A stretch of DNA of 64,000 bases, taken from Nitrincola alkalisediminis. GTDB taxonomy: Bacteria > Pseudomonadota > Gammaproteobacteria > Pseudomonadales > Balneatricaceae. Positions 56,011-64,000 of this stretch are shown here, piece by piece. The translations under genes and the position numbers were made by a program. The first letter of the stretch is position 1, and the number at the start of each line of letters is the position of its first letter. Below the pieces are notes generated by a model. The model was not told where the DNA came from, searched no databases, and saw only the letters and a list, made by a program, of their open reading frames with translations. The DNA lies in assembly GCF_009821115.1 (NCBI RefSeq), contig NZ_VYTY01000009.1, positions 1 to 64,000 of the forward strand, given 5' to 3'.

Positions 56011-56292
56011 CTACTTGTTCCGGTACAGAATTTTGATTAGATGAAAACCAAACTGAGTTTTTACAGGCCCATGGACTTTGTACAGAGACTTGGTAAACAC
56101 CACTTGATCGAAGGCTTTCACCATCTGGCCTTTGCGAAACTCACCTAAATCGCCACCTCGCTTTCCAGATGGGCAGATAGAATGTTTCTTAGCCAATAAG
56201 GCAAAATCGGCACCTTTTGCCAGTTTTTCCTTTAATTTCTCTGCCTCTTCTTCCGTTTTAACTAAAATATGGACCGCACTTGCTGTTGCCAT
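56011..56292 (-). CDS. ppiC: Cytoplasmic parvulin peptidyl-prolyl isomerase PpiC
   Basis: A 93-residue single rotamase domain starts [20 protein letters not shown] and has [38 protein letters not shown] and [17 protein letters not shown]. This equals E. coli PpiC (parvulin, 93 residues). I start at ATG 56292; nine more residues in the open frame do not fit the family. It lies downstream of mhpE on the same strand but separated by 142 bases and a hairpin. Confidence 0.94.
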   Translation of the reverse strand: MATASAVHILVKTEEEAEKLKEKLAKGADFALLAKKHSICPSGKRGGDLGEFRKGQMVKAFDQVVFTKSLYKVHGPVKTQFGFHLIKILYRNK

Positions 56293-56384
56293 GATTGCAC
56301 CTATAAAATTTTTAATCATTCTATAGGCTGAGACTTTTTAATCAAAGCGTTGAAATTCTGGTTTGCTGTTTACTGACGTGATGT

Positions 56385-56407
56385 CGAAGCGACTGAGCGT
56401 CGCTTCG
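56385..56407. terminator. Hairpin between mhpE and ppiC
   Basis: A 9-bp perfect stem CGAAGCGAC/GTCGCTTCG with a 5-base loop lies 28 bases after the mhpE stop. T residues follow on the plus strand only, so for mhpE it is a weak terminator or RNA-stability element. Confidence 0.5.
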
Positions 56408-56434
56408 TTTAAACCTAGCGGTTATTTCAACTCA

Positions 56435-57463
56435 TTAAGCGGATTGGGCCTTGAGAAGATCCAATGCAACATCCACGATCATATCTTCTTGACCACCCAC
56501 CATACGCCGCTTACCCAGTTCAACCAGAATATCCACGGTTTTAAGACCATACTTTTCAGCCACGATCTCAGAGTGACGTAAAAAACTGGAATAAACACCG
56601 GCATAGCCCAATGCCAAGGTTTCACGATCCACACGTACGGGGCGATCTTGAAGGGGACGTACAATATCATCCGCTGCATCCATCAGTGTGTACAAATCTG
56701 TTCCATGGTCCCATCCCTGACGTTCCCCAGCCGCAATAAACACCTCAAGTGGTGCATTTCCGGCTCCCGCTCCCATACCGGCAAGGCTTGCATCTATTCG
56801 ATCACAGCCCTCTTCGACCGCCACCATGGAGTTCGCCACGCCCAATGAAAGATTGTGGTGCGCGTGAATCCCCGTCAAGGTACTGGCGTTCAGCACATCT
56901 TTCAACGCACGGAAACGATCTCGAATATCGCCCATAGCCATCGCACCGCCCGAATCCACCACATAGATACAGGTGGCTCCATAGCTTTCCATCAGTTTGG
57001 CTTGTTCGGCTAAGCCTTGCGGGGTCGTCATATGGCTCATCATTAAAAAGCCAACGGTATCCATACCCAGTTTACGTGCGTGCTCTATATGCTGGCGTGA
57101 AACATCGGCCTCCGTGCAGTGCGTCGCCACACGGACAATACGAGCACCCGCTGCGTAGGCAGCCTCCAAATCATGAACCGTCCCTATGCCTGGTAATAAC
57201 AGCGTGGCGATCTGAGCATGCTCAACCACTTCAGACACGGCTTCAATCCACTCCAGGTCGGTATGAGCGCCAAAGCCATAGTTAAAACTAGAACCTTGAA
57301 GCCCATCACCATGCGCCACTTCAATGCTGTCAACACGGGCTTTGTCCAACGCTCGCGCAATCATTTGCACCTGTTGAATCGTATATTGATGACGCACCGC
57401 ATGGCTCCCATCACGCAGCGTTACGTCGGAGATGTAGAGTTTTTTTCCTGGGTTAAAGCTCAT
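56435..57463 (-). CDS. mhpE: 4-Hydroxy-2-oxovalerate aldolase MhpE
   Basis: MhpE cleaves 4-hydroxy-2-oxovalerate to pyruvate and acetaldehyde, the last-but-one step of the pathway, and channels acetaldehyde to MhpF. The HMGL-type TIM barrel starts with [20 protein letters not shown], with metal-binding residues in [18 protein letters not shown] start at ATG 57463, six bases after AAGGAGAG; a TTG at 57469 would touch the ribosome binding site. It has 342 residues. It follows mhpF by 12 bases. Confidence 0.96.
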   Translation of the reverse strand: MSFNPGKKLYISDVTLRDGSHAVRHQYTIQQVQMIARALDKARVDSIEVAHGDGLQGSSFNYGFGAHTDLEWIEAVSEVVEHAQIATLLLPGIGTVHDLEAAYAAGARIVRVATHCTEADVSRQHIEHARKLGMDTVGFLMMSHMTTPQGLAEQAKLMESYGATCIYVVDSGGAMAMGDIRDRFRALKDVLNASTLTGIHAHHNLSLGVANSMVAVEEGCDRIDASLAGMGAGAGNAPLEVFIAAGERQGWDHGTDLYTLMDAADDIVRPLQDRPVRVDRETLALGYAGVYSSFLRHSEIVAEKYGLKTVDILVELGKRRMVGGQEDMIVDVALDLLKAQSA

Positions 57464-57475
57464 AGTCAACTCTCC

Positions 57476-58411
57476 TTAAACCGTCAATGATGATTGAGCC
57501 ATGCGCTCTGCCGTCGATAGAGCGGCTGAGGTCATGATGTCGAGATTACCCGCATACGCTGGCAAATAGTGAGCGGCGCCTTCAACTTCTAAAAAGATCG
57601 ATGTTTTTAAACCACTAAAGCGGCCTAAACCCGGAATATTGACAGGCCGCTCGGGAGGAATACAATCGAACTGTACACGCTGCTTTAACCGATACCCTGG
57701 CACATAGCTCTGGACGGCTTTTTCCATGTCTAACACGGAGGCTTCAACCTCAGCCATATCCGCCGCCTCAGACAAGACCATTACGGTGTCTCGCATCATT
57801 AGAGGTGGCTCTGCGGGATTCAGAATGATGATGGCTTTCCCTTTCTCCGCACCACCGACGACTTCAATCGCTTTTGAGGTGGTTTCGGTAAACTCATCAA
57901 TGTTCGCACGCGTACCCGGGCCAGCTGACTTACTTGAAATAGAGGCGATGATTTCGGCGTAATGTACCTTTGCAACACGAGATACAGCCGCCACCATCGG
58001 AATCGTGGCTTGGCCGCCACAGGTCACCATGTTGACATTGGTATCCTCTAAGTGACGATCCAAGTTCACCACTGGGATACAATAGGGTCCGATTGCAGCC
58101 GGTGTCAGATCGATAATACGCAAGTTCGGCTTCAAGCCTCTTAAAAACACTTCATTTTTCAAGTGCGTGCCAGCTGACGTTGCATCGAAGATAACATCGA
58201 TTTCTGAAAAAACAGGTAAGCGAGCGAGCCCCTCAACCCCCTCATGTGTGGTTGCCACGCCCATGCGCGACGCACGTGCCAAGCCATCTGAGTTAGGGTC
58301 AATCCCAACCATGGCTCCCATCTCAATATACTTACCATTGCGCAGAATTTTTATCATCAAATCAGTGCCAATATTGCCTGAACCTATAATGGCCGCTTTA
58401 AATTTTTTCAT
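57476..58411 (-). CDS. mhpF: Acetaldehyde dehydrogenase (acylating) MhpF
   Basis: MhpF oxidises the acetaldehyde made by MhpE to acetyl-CoA with NAD. The Rossmann loop [19 protein letters not shown] is at the N-terminus and the catalytic Cys is in [18 protein letters not shown]. The segment [20 protein letters not shown] and [13 protein letters not shown] are as in family members. At 311 residues it is normal. The start ATG 58411 has GGAG 9 bases before it. It lies between mhpD (42 bases) and mhpE. Confidence 0.97.
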   Translation of the reverse strand: MKKFKAAIIGSGNIGTDLMIKILRNGKYIEMGAMVGIDPNSDGLARASRMGVATTHEGVEGLARLPVFSEIDVIFDATSAGTHLKNEVFLRGLKPNLRIIDLTPAAIGPYCIPVVNLDRHLEDTNVNMVTCGGQATIPMVAAVSRVAKVHYAEIIASISSKSAGPGTRANIDEFTETTSKAIEVVGGAEKGKAIIILNPAEPPLMMRDTVMVLSEAADMAEVEASVLDMEKAVQSYVPGYRLKQRVQFDCIPPERPVNIPGLGRFSGLKTSIFLEVEGAAHYLPAYAGNLDIMTSAALSTAERMAQSSLTV

Positions 58412-58453
58412 GGAGATATCCTAGTAAAGGGTGATGGCAGAACACATAAAGGC

Positions 58454-59233
58454 TTAAGAAAAGCGTACAGACACAGAGCCTAGGCCCTCGATATCCGCTG
58501 CAAAGCGATCATTGGGCTCTACCTTGACCATCGGGCCTAATGCACCGGTTAAAATAATGTCGCCTGCACGCAACGGCGTACCCAAACGACTGAGCGTTTG
58601 AGCCAACCAGACGGCGGCATTCAACGGATGCCCTAAGCATTCAGCCCCTTTACCGCTCGACACCAACTCACCGTTACGCGTCATATTCATTTTGGCATTC
58701 AGTAAATCCAATCCCTCTAAGCGGCGAGCAGGGCCTCCCAGCACAAAGCAACCACTTGATGCATTGTCAGCAACGGTATCAACAAACTGAATATTCCAGG
58801 CATCAATACGGCTTCCTACGATTTCCAAGGCTGGCAGCACCCAACCGATGGCTCTGATCAAATCCGCCAGAGTGGTATCAGCCTCGGGTAAATCCCGATC
58901 AAGAATCAGCGCAATTTCGGCCTCAATCTTAGGTTGCATCACTCGATTAAACGGAATTATGGCGTTATCGGAATAACTCATATCGGCAAATAGAGTCCCA
59001 AAATCAGGTTGATTCACACCTAGCTGCTGTTGCACCAATGGATTGGTCAAGCCGACTTTACGCCCCACGACACGGCGCCCTTGAAGACACGCATGTTCAA
59101 CATTAATTTGTTGAATGCGATAGGCCGACTCAGCATCGACATCACCCAATTGATCTCGTAAGGGAGCAATAGGCTGTCCACTCAGTTCGGCATTGCGCAG
59201 ATCTAATGCGAGTGTTTCCAACAAAGTATTCAT
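58454..59233 (-). CDS. mhpD: 2-Keto-4-pentenoate hydratase MhpD
   Basis: MhpD hydrates 2-hydroxypenta-2,4-dienoate to 4-hydroxy-2-oxovalerate. It belongs to the fumarylacetoacetate hydrolase fold group: [37 protein letters not shown] with the acidic metal ligands, and [13 protein letters not shown] start at ATG 59233, where ATGA overlaps the mhpB stop. A longer frame to 59281 would lie inside mhpB. It has 259 residues. Confidence 0.95.
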   Translation of the reverse strand: MNTLLETLALDLRNAELSGQPIAPLRDQLGDVDAESAYRIQQINVEHACLQGRRVVGRKVGLTNPLVQQQLGVNQPDFGTLFADMSYSDNAIIPFNRVMQPKIEAEIALILDRDLPEADTTLADLIRAIGWVLPALEIVGSRIDAWNIQFVDTVADNASSGCFVLGGPARRLEGLDLLNAKMNMTRNGELVSSGKGAECLGHPLNAAVWLAQTLSRLGTPLRAGDIILTGALGPMVKVEPNDRFAADIEGLGSVSVRFS

Positions 59234-60180
59234 AGTGTTTCTTCCGTGTAGGCGGTTAACGAACCAAAACCCGCTATCCATTCTGGAATGGGACGGTAGT
59301 AGCGATCCGTTGTATTGAAATGTCCCATCACCGATAGAGCGGCAAAGGCGCTGACCCAGGCTTTTACCTCATGGGTTGATTTTCCGGCCAGTGCCGATAG
59401 CTCGTCATTCTTCATGGCATCTAGCTCAGACATTCGCCCTTCCGATAACAGCGTCATAAACGACTGATCCCACTCAGGATGTAAAGGGTGAAGCGTGCTT
59501 TGGTCTTCCACAAACCGACGCGCCGCTGCGATGACCCGTTGAGTGCGTGCTTCGCGTTCATCGTCTGGCAAGTAACGACCAGACCCTTTCATACGATCAA
59601 CCATATGCGCATTCGCCGTCGCCAATTCTGGTACGGGAGGTTGATGCGATAAGCCCCCCGAGCCTAAGATCAGGACTTTTTTATCCAGTGTTTTTAGGTA
59701 GCGCCCCACCGCTTCACCCAACAATCGGGCACGTTGAAAGCTTGGCAAGGGAACTGCAACCGAATTGATAAAAATGGGAATCACAGGTTTACAATCCAAC
59801 CCTCCGACCAGCTCATCAAGTGGCTGAGCAAAACCATGGTCTAACTGCATGCGGTACGAAACCGCCACATCAACACCTGAATCCAAAACCGATGCCGCTA
59901 GGTTTTCTGCCAAGGCTTGAGGTACATTGAGATCGCCAGCTAAGGTGCCAAAATCACCAATCGCGTAAGCCTCCGTTCCAATACAGAAAGACGGCATCAG
60001 ATCGTAAAAAAAGCCGTTGTAATGATCCGGCGCAAAGAGCACAACGAGATCTGGATCGAAGGCCTTTACCGCCTTTCTCGCATTTGAAATAACCCCATTC
60101 ACTTCATCCAGGATTTCAGGTGACGGGTCAACAAACCCCACCAGCGGCGAGTGGGACATGCAGTGCAGCATTGTCTTCAT
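59230..60180 (-). CDS. mhpB: 2,3-Dihydroxyphenylpropionate 1,2-dioxygenase MhpB
   Basis: MhpB is the class III extradiol dioxygenase that opens the ring of 2,3-dihydroxyphenylpropionate. The iron region and catalytic His lie in [16 protein letters not shown] and [20 protein letters not shown], with [15 protein letters not shown] and [20 protein letters not shown] following. The C-terminal [19 protein letters not shown] is close to the E. coli protein. At 316 residues it is full length. It starts one base after the mhpA stop and overlaps mhpD by 4 bases. Confidence 0.97.
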   Translation of the reverse strand: MKTMLHCMSHSPLVGFVDPSPEILDEVNGVISNARKAVKAFDPDLVVLFAPDHYNGFFYDLMPSFCIGTEAYAIGDFGTLAGDLNVPQALAENLAASVLDSGVDVAVSYRMQLDHGFAQPLDELVGGLDCKPVIPIFINSVAVPLPSFQRARLLGEAVGRYLKTLDKKVLILGSGGLSHQPPVPELATANAHMVDRMKGSGRYLPDDEREARTQRVIAAARRFVEDQSTLHPLHPEWDQSFMTLLSEGRMSELDAMKNDELSALAGKSTHEVKAWVSAFAALSVMGHFNTTDRYYRPIPEWIAGFGSLTAYTEETL

Positions 60181-61860
60181 TCACGCCACCTTCCCTATAG
60201 GTTCAACGCTAGCTCGATGTGACACAACCTTAGCCGCGAGGGCTTGTGATAGGCGTGAGCAGGTCTGCTCGAGGGTCTGCGGAAGAGTGAGTCCTGCGAC
60301 AAATCGATCTGGGCGGACAACCACCACTGAAGCGGGGTATTGACCAAACCAGTCTTTTAATCGCCCTTGTTCATCCCCAACTCGGATGACGTCATCAGAC
60401 AAGGTCGTGGGTGCTAACATCTGCACAGATGGCACAACCTGAATAAACGCTGTCCCTAAATGCTTCCAAAATGCGATCTGTTCTTGACTTAATCCCCAGG
60501 TTGGATCGGTCCCCCAAGCAATGATGGCAAATTTCGCACCAATGACATCATCTAATAAGCAAACATCACCCGATTCAGCTCGGATCTTAGGCTGAATAAA
60601 TAAACGGCCTACAGGATTATGGGTAAGCTTCATCTCCGGCTTCACCAATACACCCTTTTCGTACTGGGGCATGGGCTTAAAGCGCATTTCCAAGAAGTAA
60701 CGTTTAATGGGTGGTAAATAATTCAATAACCACGCCACACCATCACGGAGCTTCCCCATCCATGGCTTTGGTGGTGCTAACACATGTCCTGCCATCACAG
60801 ACAGATCAATCATTGCCCGCGCATGATCCCGGCGCTCCTGCTGATAGGTGTCCAACAATGCCTCACCCGCCAGTCCCTTAACCACCATTCCAACTTTCCA
60901 GGCAAGATTGCTGGCATCGCGCATTCCACTGTTATACCCCTGCCCCTGCCACACTGGCATAATATGCGCCGCATCACCTGCCAACAGAATCTTGCCACGG
61001 CGAAACTCAGCGGCCAGTCGTGCATTATGCGTATAGACACGCTGGCGAATCAGTTCAACTTTTTCGGGGTTCGGCAACACCTTGGCCAGTAATTTACGCA
61101 TATTGTCAGGCTGAGATAGGCTTTCTTCGGTTTCACCCGGCATCACCATAAACTCAAAACGACGAACCCCCTGTGGCAAAGCAGCCGACACGTAAGGACG
61201 CACGGGATCGCAACACATATAGATGTTCGGTGTGCCCAGAGGATCATTCTTGATATCCACCACGATCCACTGGTTAGGGGCTGTTTTACCGTCGAACGCA
61301 ATATTAAGCGTCCTACGAACCATGCTATTGCCACCATCGGCTGCAATCAAATAGCGGCAACGAACACGCTCTTCCGTACCCTCCGCAGTGCGCATATAGA
61401 GATTGACCCCTTCAGAATCCTGATCAAACTGATACATATCCCGTGAGAATAATGTATTAACCTGATCAAAGCGCTTCAGTCCCTCCAACAAAACCTTATC
61501 AATCTGCGGTTGAATAAATGCATTACGCCGAGACCAACCAAACTCATCGGTCTTGGGTTCTATGGATGCAAAGCAATGCCCTTTGGGGGTTAAGAATCGC
61601 ATCCAGTGGTAGGGAGTCGTATGCGGCAAAACCTTGTCGATCAGGCCGACAGACTGCAAGGTGCGCAGCGCCTCATCGTCTATGCCAATTGCACGCGGAT
61701 AATCAATTAGCGTATCCAACTTTTCGATGACCAATACCCGTATTCCGACCTGGCCTAAATAATTTGCAATCGTCAGACCCACAGGTCCTGCACCCAACAC
61801 GACCACATCTGCCGAATAATCAAGGGAAGTTGATACTGTCTGTGACATAACTGTACTCAT
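60181..61860 (-). CDS. mhpA: 3-(3-Hydroxyphenyl)propionate hydroxylase MhpA
   Basis: MhpA is the FAD monooxygenase that hydroxylates 3-(3-hydroxyphenyl)propionate to the catechol. The FAD loop [19 protein letters not shown] is at about residue 18, the DG motif is in [20 protein letters not shown], and the GD motif in [21 protein letters not shown]. The length (559) is normal. It opens the mhpABDFE operon. The start ATG 61860 is used; an ATG four codons later is possible. Confidence 0.95.
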   Translation of the reverse strand: MSTVMSQTVSTSLDYSADVVVLGAGPVGLTIANYLGQVGIRVLVIEKLDTLIDYPRAIGIDDEALRTLQSVGLIDKVLPHTTPYHWMRFLTPKGHCFASIEPKTDEFGWSRRNAFIQPQIDKVLLEGLKRFDQVNTLFSRDMYQFDQDSEGVNLYMRTAEGTEERVRCRYLIAADGGNSMVRRTLNIAFDGKTAPNQWIVVDIKNDPLGTPNIYMCCDPVRPYVSAALPQGVRRFEFMVMPGETEESLSQPDNMRKLLAKVLPNPEKVELIRQRVYTHNARLAAEFRRGKILLAGDAAHIMPVWQGQGYNSGMRDASNLAWKVGMVVKGLAGEALLDTYQQERRDHARAMIDLSVMAGHVLAPPKPWMGKLRDGVAWLLNYLPPIKRYFLEMRFKPMPQYEKGVLVKPEMKLTHNPVGRLFIQPKIRAESGDVCLLDDVIGAKFAIIAWGTDPTWGLSQEQIAFWKHLGTAFIQVVPSVQMLAPTTLSDDVIRVGDEQGRLKDWFGQYPASVVVVRPDRFVAGLTLPQTLEQTCSRLSQALAAKVVSHRASVEPIGKVA

Positions 61861-62196
61861 TGTGTTGTACCGTTTGTTTTATTATGGTTTAGCAACGTCG
61901 CTCTATTCCTCTTCAAACGATATGAATATTGAATAGAACAAAAAACTGCATTTAAGACAAAATAATATGAAGAATGGAGTTTCTTCATGATTTTTATTGG
62001 GCCATCAATTTACATCGATCTTTATATAACCTATCGATTGATCTTTATTTAAATAAAGAAGAATTCAATATTCTGTTATATTTTTTAGCCTGCTCATTTA
62101 TTCATCGATTATAAAAAGCTATGCTTAATAGCATCAACCAAAAAGGCCTTTCTTGTGCACTAAGTGCACACTCGTTGCCGACAAAAGGACATTTCC
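61861..62196. promoter_or_regulatory. Divergent mhpA/mhpR control region with two palindromes
   Basis: This AT-rich region of 336 bases separates mhpA and mhpR. TCTTTATTTAAATAAAGA at 62042-62059 is a perfect 18-bp palindrome. TGTGCACT-A-AGTGCACA at 62154-62170 is a perfect 8-1-8 palindrome 26 bases before the mhpR ATG. Partial repeats of CGATCTTTAT/TGATCTTTAT surround the first. One may bind MhpR (activation of mhpA) and the other may be autoregulatory; assignment is by position. The CRP consensus TGTGA-N6-TCACA is not matched. Confidence 0.55.
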
Positions 62197-63000
62197 ATGA
62201 GCCGAGAACCCGTCTCTAAAGAAACTGAATACAAAACCGTTCGTGGTCTCACGCGAGGACTGCTCTTGTTGAACACGCTTAATCGGCTGGATGGTGGGGC
62301 GAGTATCTCCGAGCTCGCCAAACTAACTGGCATACATCGCACCACCGTTCGACGCTTACTGGAAACACTGCAAGATGAAGGCTACGTGCGCCGAAGCCTG
62401 TCAGATGATGGTTATCAATTGACAATACAAGTCCGTGAATTGAGTGAGGGGTTTCGTGATGAACAATGGATATCCGCCATTGCAGCGCCATTGCTCGCGG
62501 ATCTCTTGCCACAGGTCATTTGGCCAACCGATCTTTGCACCCTGGATGGTGATGCGATGGTTGTGCGTGAGACCACACATCGTTTTAGCCGCTTATCCTT
62601 TCATCGCTCGATGGTTGGGCGTCGTTTGCCCATTTTGTATACGGCGGCAGGTCGTACCTATCTTGCATTCTGCCCAGAAGCCGAACGCTTAGCCTTGCTG
62701 GATCTATTAGGCAGCCGTCAAGACGCTCAAGGCTTGTTAGCGCGTGACGAAGAATATATAGCTCAGTTAATCTATCGAACGCGTCAACGTGGGTACGGCA
62801 GCAATTACTCTGAATGGGAGGCTGAGCAAAAAATAGCGGCTATCGCCCTGCCCATTTTTAAAAACCAAACGGTTATTGGCGTCTTAAATCTCGTCTACAT
62901 TGCAAAAGCCATGTTACCCGAAGAAGCGGCCCGTAAATATTTAGCTAAAATGCGGGCCACGGTCGATAAAATAGAGCTCAGCCTTGACGATGAACACTAA
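62197..63000 (+). CDS. mhpR: IclR-family transcriptional activator MhpR
   Basis: MhpR activates the mhp genes in response to 3-(3-hydroxyphenyl)propionate. The N-terminal winged helix (VRGLTRGLLLLNTLNRLDGG, SISELAKLTGIHRTTVRRLLE) and the C-terminal IclR effector domain (from about residue 85; AAGRTYLAFCPEAERLALL, AIALPIFKNQTVIGVLNLVY) are intact. I use ATG 62197 (MSREPVSKE), with AAAGGAC 7-13 bases upstream. It has 267 residues. It is divergent from mhpA and convergent with mhpC. Confidence 0.93.
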   Translation: MSREPVSKETEYKTVRGLTRGLLLLNTLNRLDGGASISELAKLTGIHRTTVRRLLETLQDEGYVRRSLSDDGYQLTIQVRELSEGFRDEQWISAIAAPLLADLLPQVIWPTDLCTLDGDAMVVRETTHRFSRLSFHRSMVGRRLPILYTAAGRTYLAFCPEAERLALLDLLGSRQDAQGLLARDEEYIAQLIYRTRQRGYGSNYSEWEAEQKIAAIALPIFKNQTVIGVLNLVYIAKAMLPEEAARKYLAKMRATVDKIELSLDDEH

Positions 63001-63024
63001 GATAATATGTGTGTATCTGTCTTT

Positions 63025-63882
63025 TTAGTTTTCTAAAAAATTCAGAACCAAGAAATTAAAGCGTTCGGCATGCTCCCATTGCGCCCAGTGTCCACACTGA
63101 TTAAACAGGTGCAATTCTGAGTTTGGAATATGTGCAAGCAATTTCAACCCGGTATCCATTGGCACAAACCGATCATTTCGCCCCCACAAAATCAACGTTT
63201 GCTGTGTAATTTTAGTCAACTCCGCTCCAAAGTCAGGAAACTGCTTAGGGTTCAACTCCAGGCTCTTAACAAAGTTCTCTAAATGCACCTTATTCGACAG
63301 CATGTTGTTTAAACGAAGCTGAAATAAATCTTCAGTCAAATCGGATGTATCGTAAACAAAGATATCCATCATGGCTTTTAGATTGTCGATCGTAGGTTCA
63401 CGATACAACTGCTGAAGCCTTTTGATTCCTTCGGTTGGCATAGGCGCATAAGGACTCGCACCCCCTGTGCCTCCGCCCATTAAAATTAATTTTTCAACTC
63501 GCTCAGGATACATCAGTGTAAAAGCGGTTGCTGAATGCGCCCCCATAGAGTTTCCAATTAAACTGACCTTGTCTAGGTGTAAAGCATCGACAAGTCCTTT
63601 TAAGGCTCTTGCATTCAAATGTGAGCGTGATCCTTCACAAATAACCGGATCACTTTTACCCCAACCCGGGCTGTCCATCAACACCACTCGGTATCCTGCA
63701 GCAACCAGTGGCGCTATATTTTTACTAAAATTAGCCCAACTGGTCGCACCGGGACCTGAACCGTGTAGAGTCACAACAACCTTATCGCCTTGCCCAACCT
63801 CGTTATAGTGAATGCGCAGTGACAGATCGCCTTCCACAATATCTACAAAATGACTGCTGCTGGCTTCATCAAATGATTGCAT
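63025..63882 (-). CDS. mhpC: 2-Hydroxy-6-oxonona-2,4-dienedioate hydrolase MhpC
   Basis: MhpC is the alpha/beta hydrolase that cleaves the meta ring-fission product to succinate and 2-hydroxypentadienoate. The oxyanion stretch [14 protein letters not shown], the nucleophile elbow [16 protein letters not shown] (Ser in GNSMG), the acid in [12 protein letters not shown], and the His in [15 protein letters not shown] are all visible. At 285 residues it is full length. It is not in the mhpABDFE operon but beyond mhpR on the minus strand, so it needs its own promoter or a transcript from outside the window. Confidence 0.95.
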   Translation of the reverse strand: MQSFDEASSSHFVDIVEGDLSLRIHYNEVGQGDKVVVTLHGSGPGATSWANFSKNIAPLVAAGYRVVLMDSPGWGKSDPVICEGSRSHLNARALKGLVDALHLDKVSLIGNSMGAHSATAFTLMYPERVEKLILMGGGTGGASPYAPMPTEGIKRLQQLYREPTIDNLKAMMDIFVYDTSDLTEDLFQLRLNNMLSNKVHLENFVKSLELNPKQFPDFGAELTKITQQTLILWGRNDRFVPMDTGLKLLAHIPNSELHLFNQCGHWAQWEHAERFNFLVLNFLEN

Positions 63883-64000
63883 TGTATTATTACCCTTAAT
63901 CTGAGACTTAAACTAAAAAGTGTCCGTTTTATCTGGTATGTAAGAATGCAGAGCAATAGGATCCCCCTGCTATACTCACTTCACATAAATAAGAACACAG
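63883..64000. other. Upstream region of mhpC at the window end
   Basis: This stretch of 118 bases precedes mhpC. It is AT-rich next to mhpC, then has AAAAGTGTCC near 63917-63926. No gene or clear operator is seen. On the plus strand, TATACT (about 63971-63976) could be a -10 for a gene beyond the window. Confidence 0.3.

Noticed and set aside
62154-62170. Possible CRP site before mhpR
   Set aside because: The dyad is TGTGCACT-A-AGTGCACA (17 bases), not TGTGA-N6-TCACA; the symmetry centre and inner bases differ.

Overview
The window looks like the chromosome of a marine-type gammaproteobacterium with moderate GC, probably of the Oceanospirillales/Saccharospirillaceae kind. This is inferred from gene content: a Pseudomonas-like caa3 oxidase cluster, a long-form (531 aa) isocitrate lyase, folX-folE-folM, ovothiol synthase OvoA, ClpA/ClpS/CspD, and the gammaproteobacterial rluE-mnmA-hflD-purB-roxA neighbourhood. 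No rRNA, tRNA, CRISPR array or prophage was recognised.

Layout. 1-2485 is a decayed accessory stretch: the end of an IS3-family element, a gene truncated at it, an unreadable 0.7 kb, and a broken saccharopine-dehydrogenase/DUF2269/DoxX operon. 2486-11.8 kb is a signalling region. It holds a chemoreceptor divergent from a tight three-gene operon (FecR-domain protein with a TbpB-like C-terminal barrel signature, a TPR plus outer-membrane barrel protein resembling Slam/type XI translocons, and a CHASE2 nucleotide cyclase), which faces a NarL-type response regulator, an orphan protein and a KfrA-like DNA-binding protein. 11.9-22.5 kb is mostly housekeeping: rimO, a Lon-substrate-domain protein, a CZB chemoreceptor, a class II sirtuin, the tetrahydromonapterin operon, two aminotransferases, a thioesterase, efpL and a LexA-boxed sulA-like gene. 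22.5-32.4 kb is the aa3/caa3 cytochrome oxidase biogenesis cluster. 32.6-45 kb carries a Na/Pi cotransporter behind an 11-bp-phased Pho-box array, clpA-clpS/cspD, and a translation and RNA-modification run (rluE, mnmA, hflD, purB, trmJ, roxA).

45.2-50.4 kb holds aceA with a TGTAGT-N3-ACTACA operator, and an ECF sigma/anti-sigma operon ending in a DedA-like/FAD-disulfide oxidoreductase fusion. 50.6-51.7 kb is a small accessory pair, one member broken by an in-frame amber codon, with a LexA-like site upstream. 52-56.3 kb has ovoA, a YddG-like exporter with an AraC regulator, and ppiC. 56.4-63.9 kb is a complete meta-cleavage pathway for 3-(3-hydroxyphenyl)propionate: mhpA-B-D-F-E, divergent mhpR, and mhpC displaced to the far side of mhpR.

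The best candidate for an undescribed system is the FecR/TbpB-barrel + Slam-like translocon + CHASE2 cyclase operon at 4889-9859. Its architecture suggests an exported sensor or cargo coupled to cyclic-nucleotide signalling. The best regulatory observations are the Pho-box array at 32573-32634, the two LexA-type boxes, the hairpin-in-hairpin array after efpL, and the palindromes in the mhp control region.
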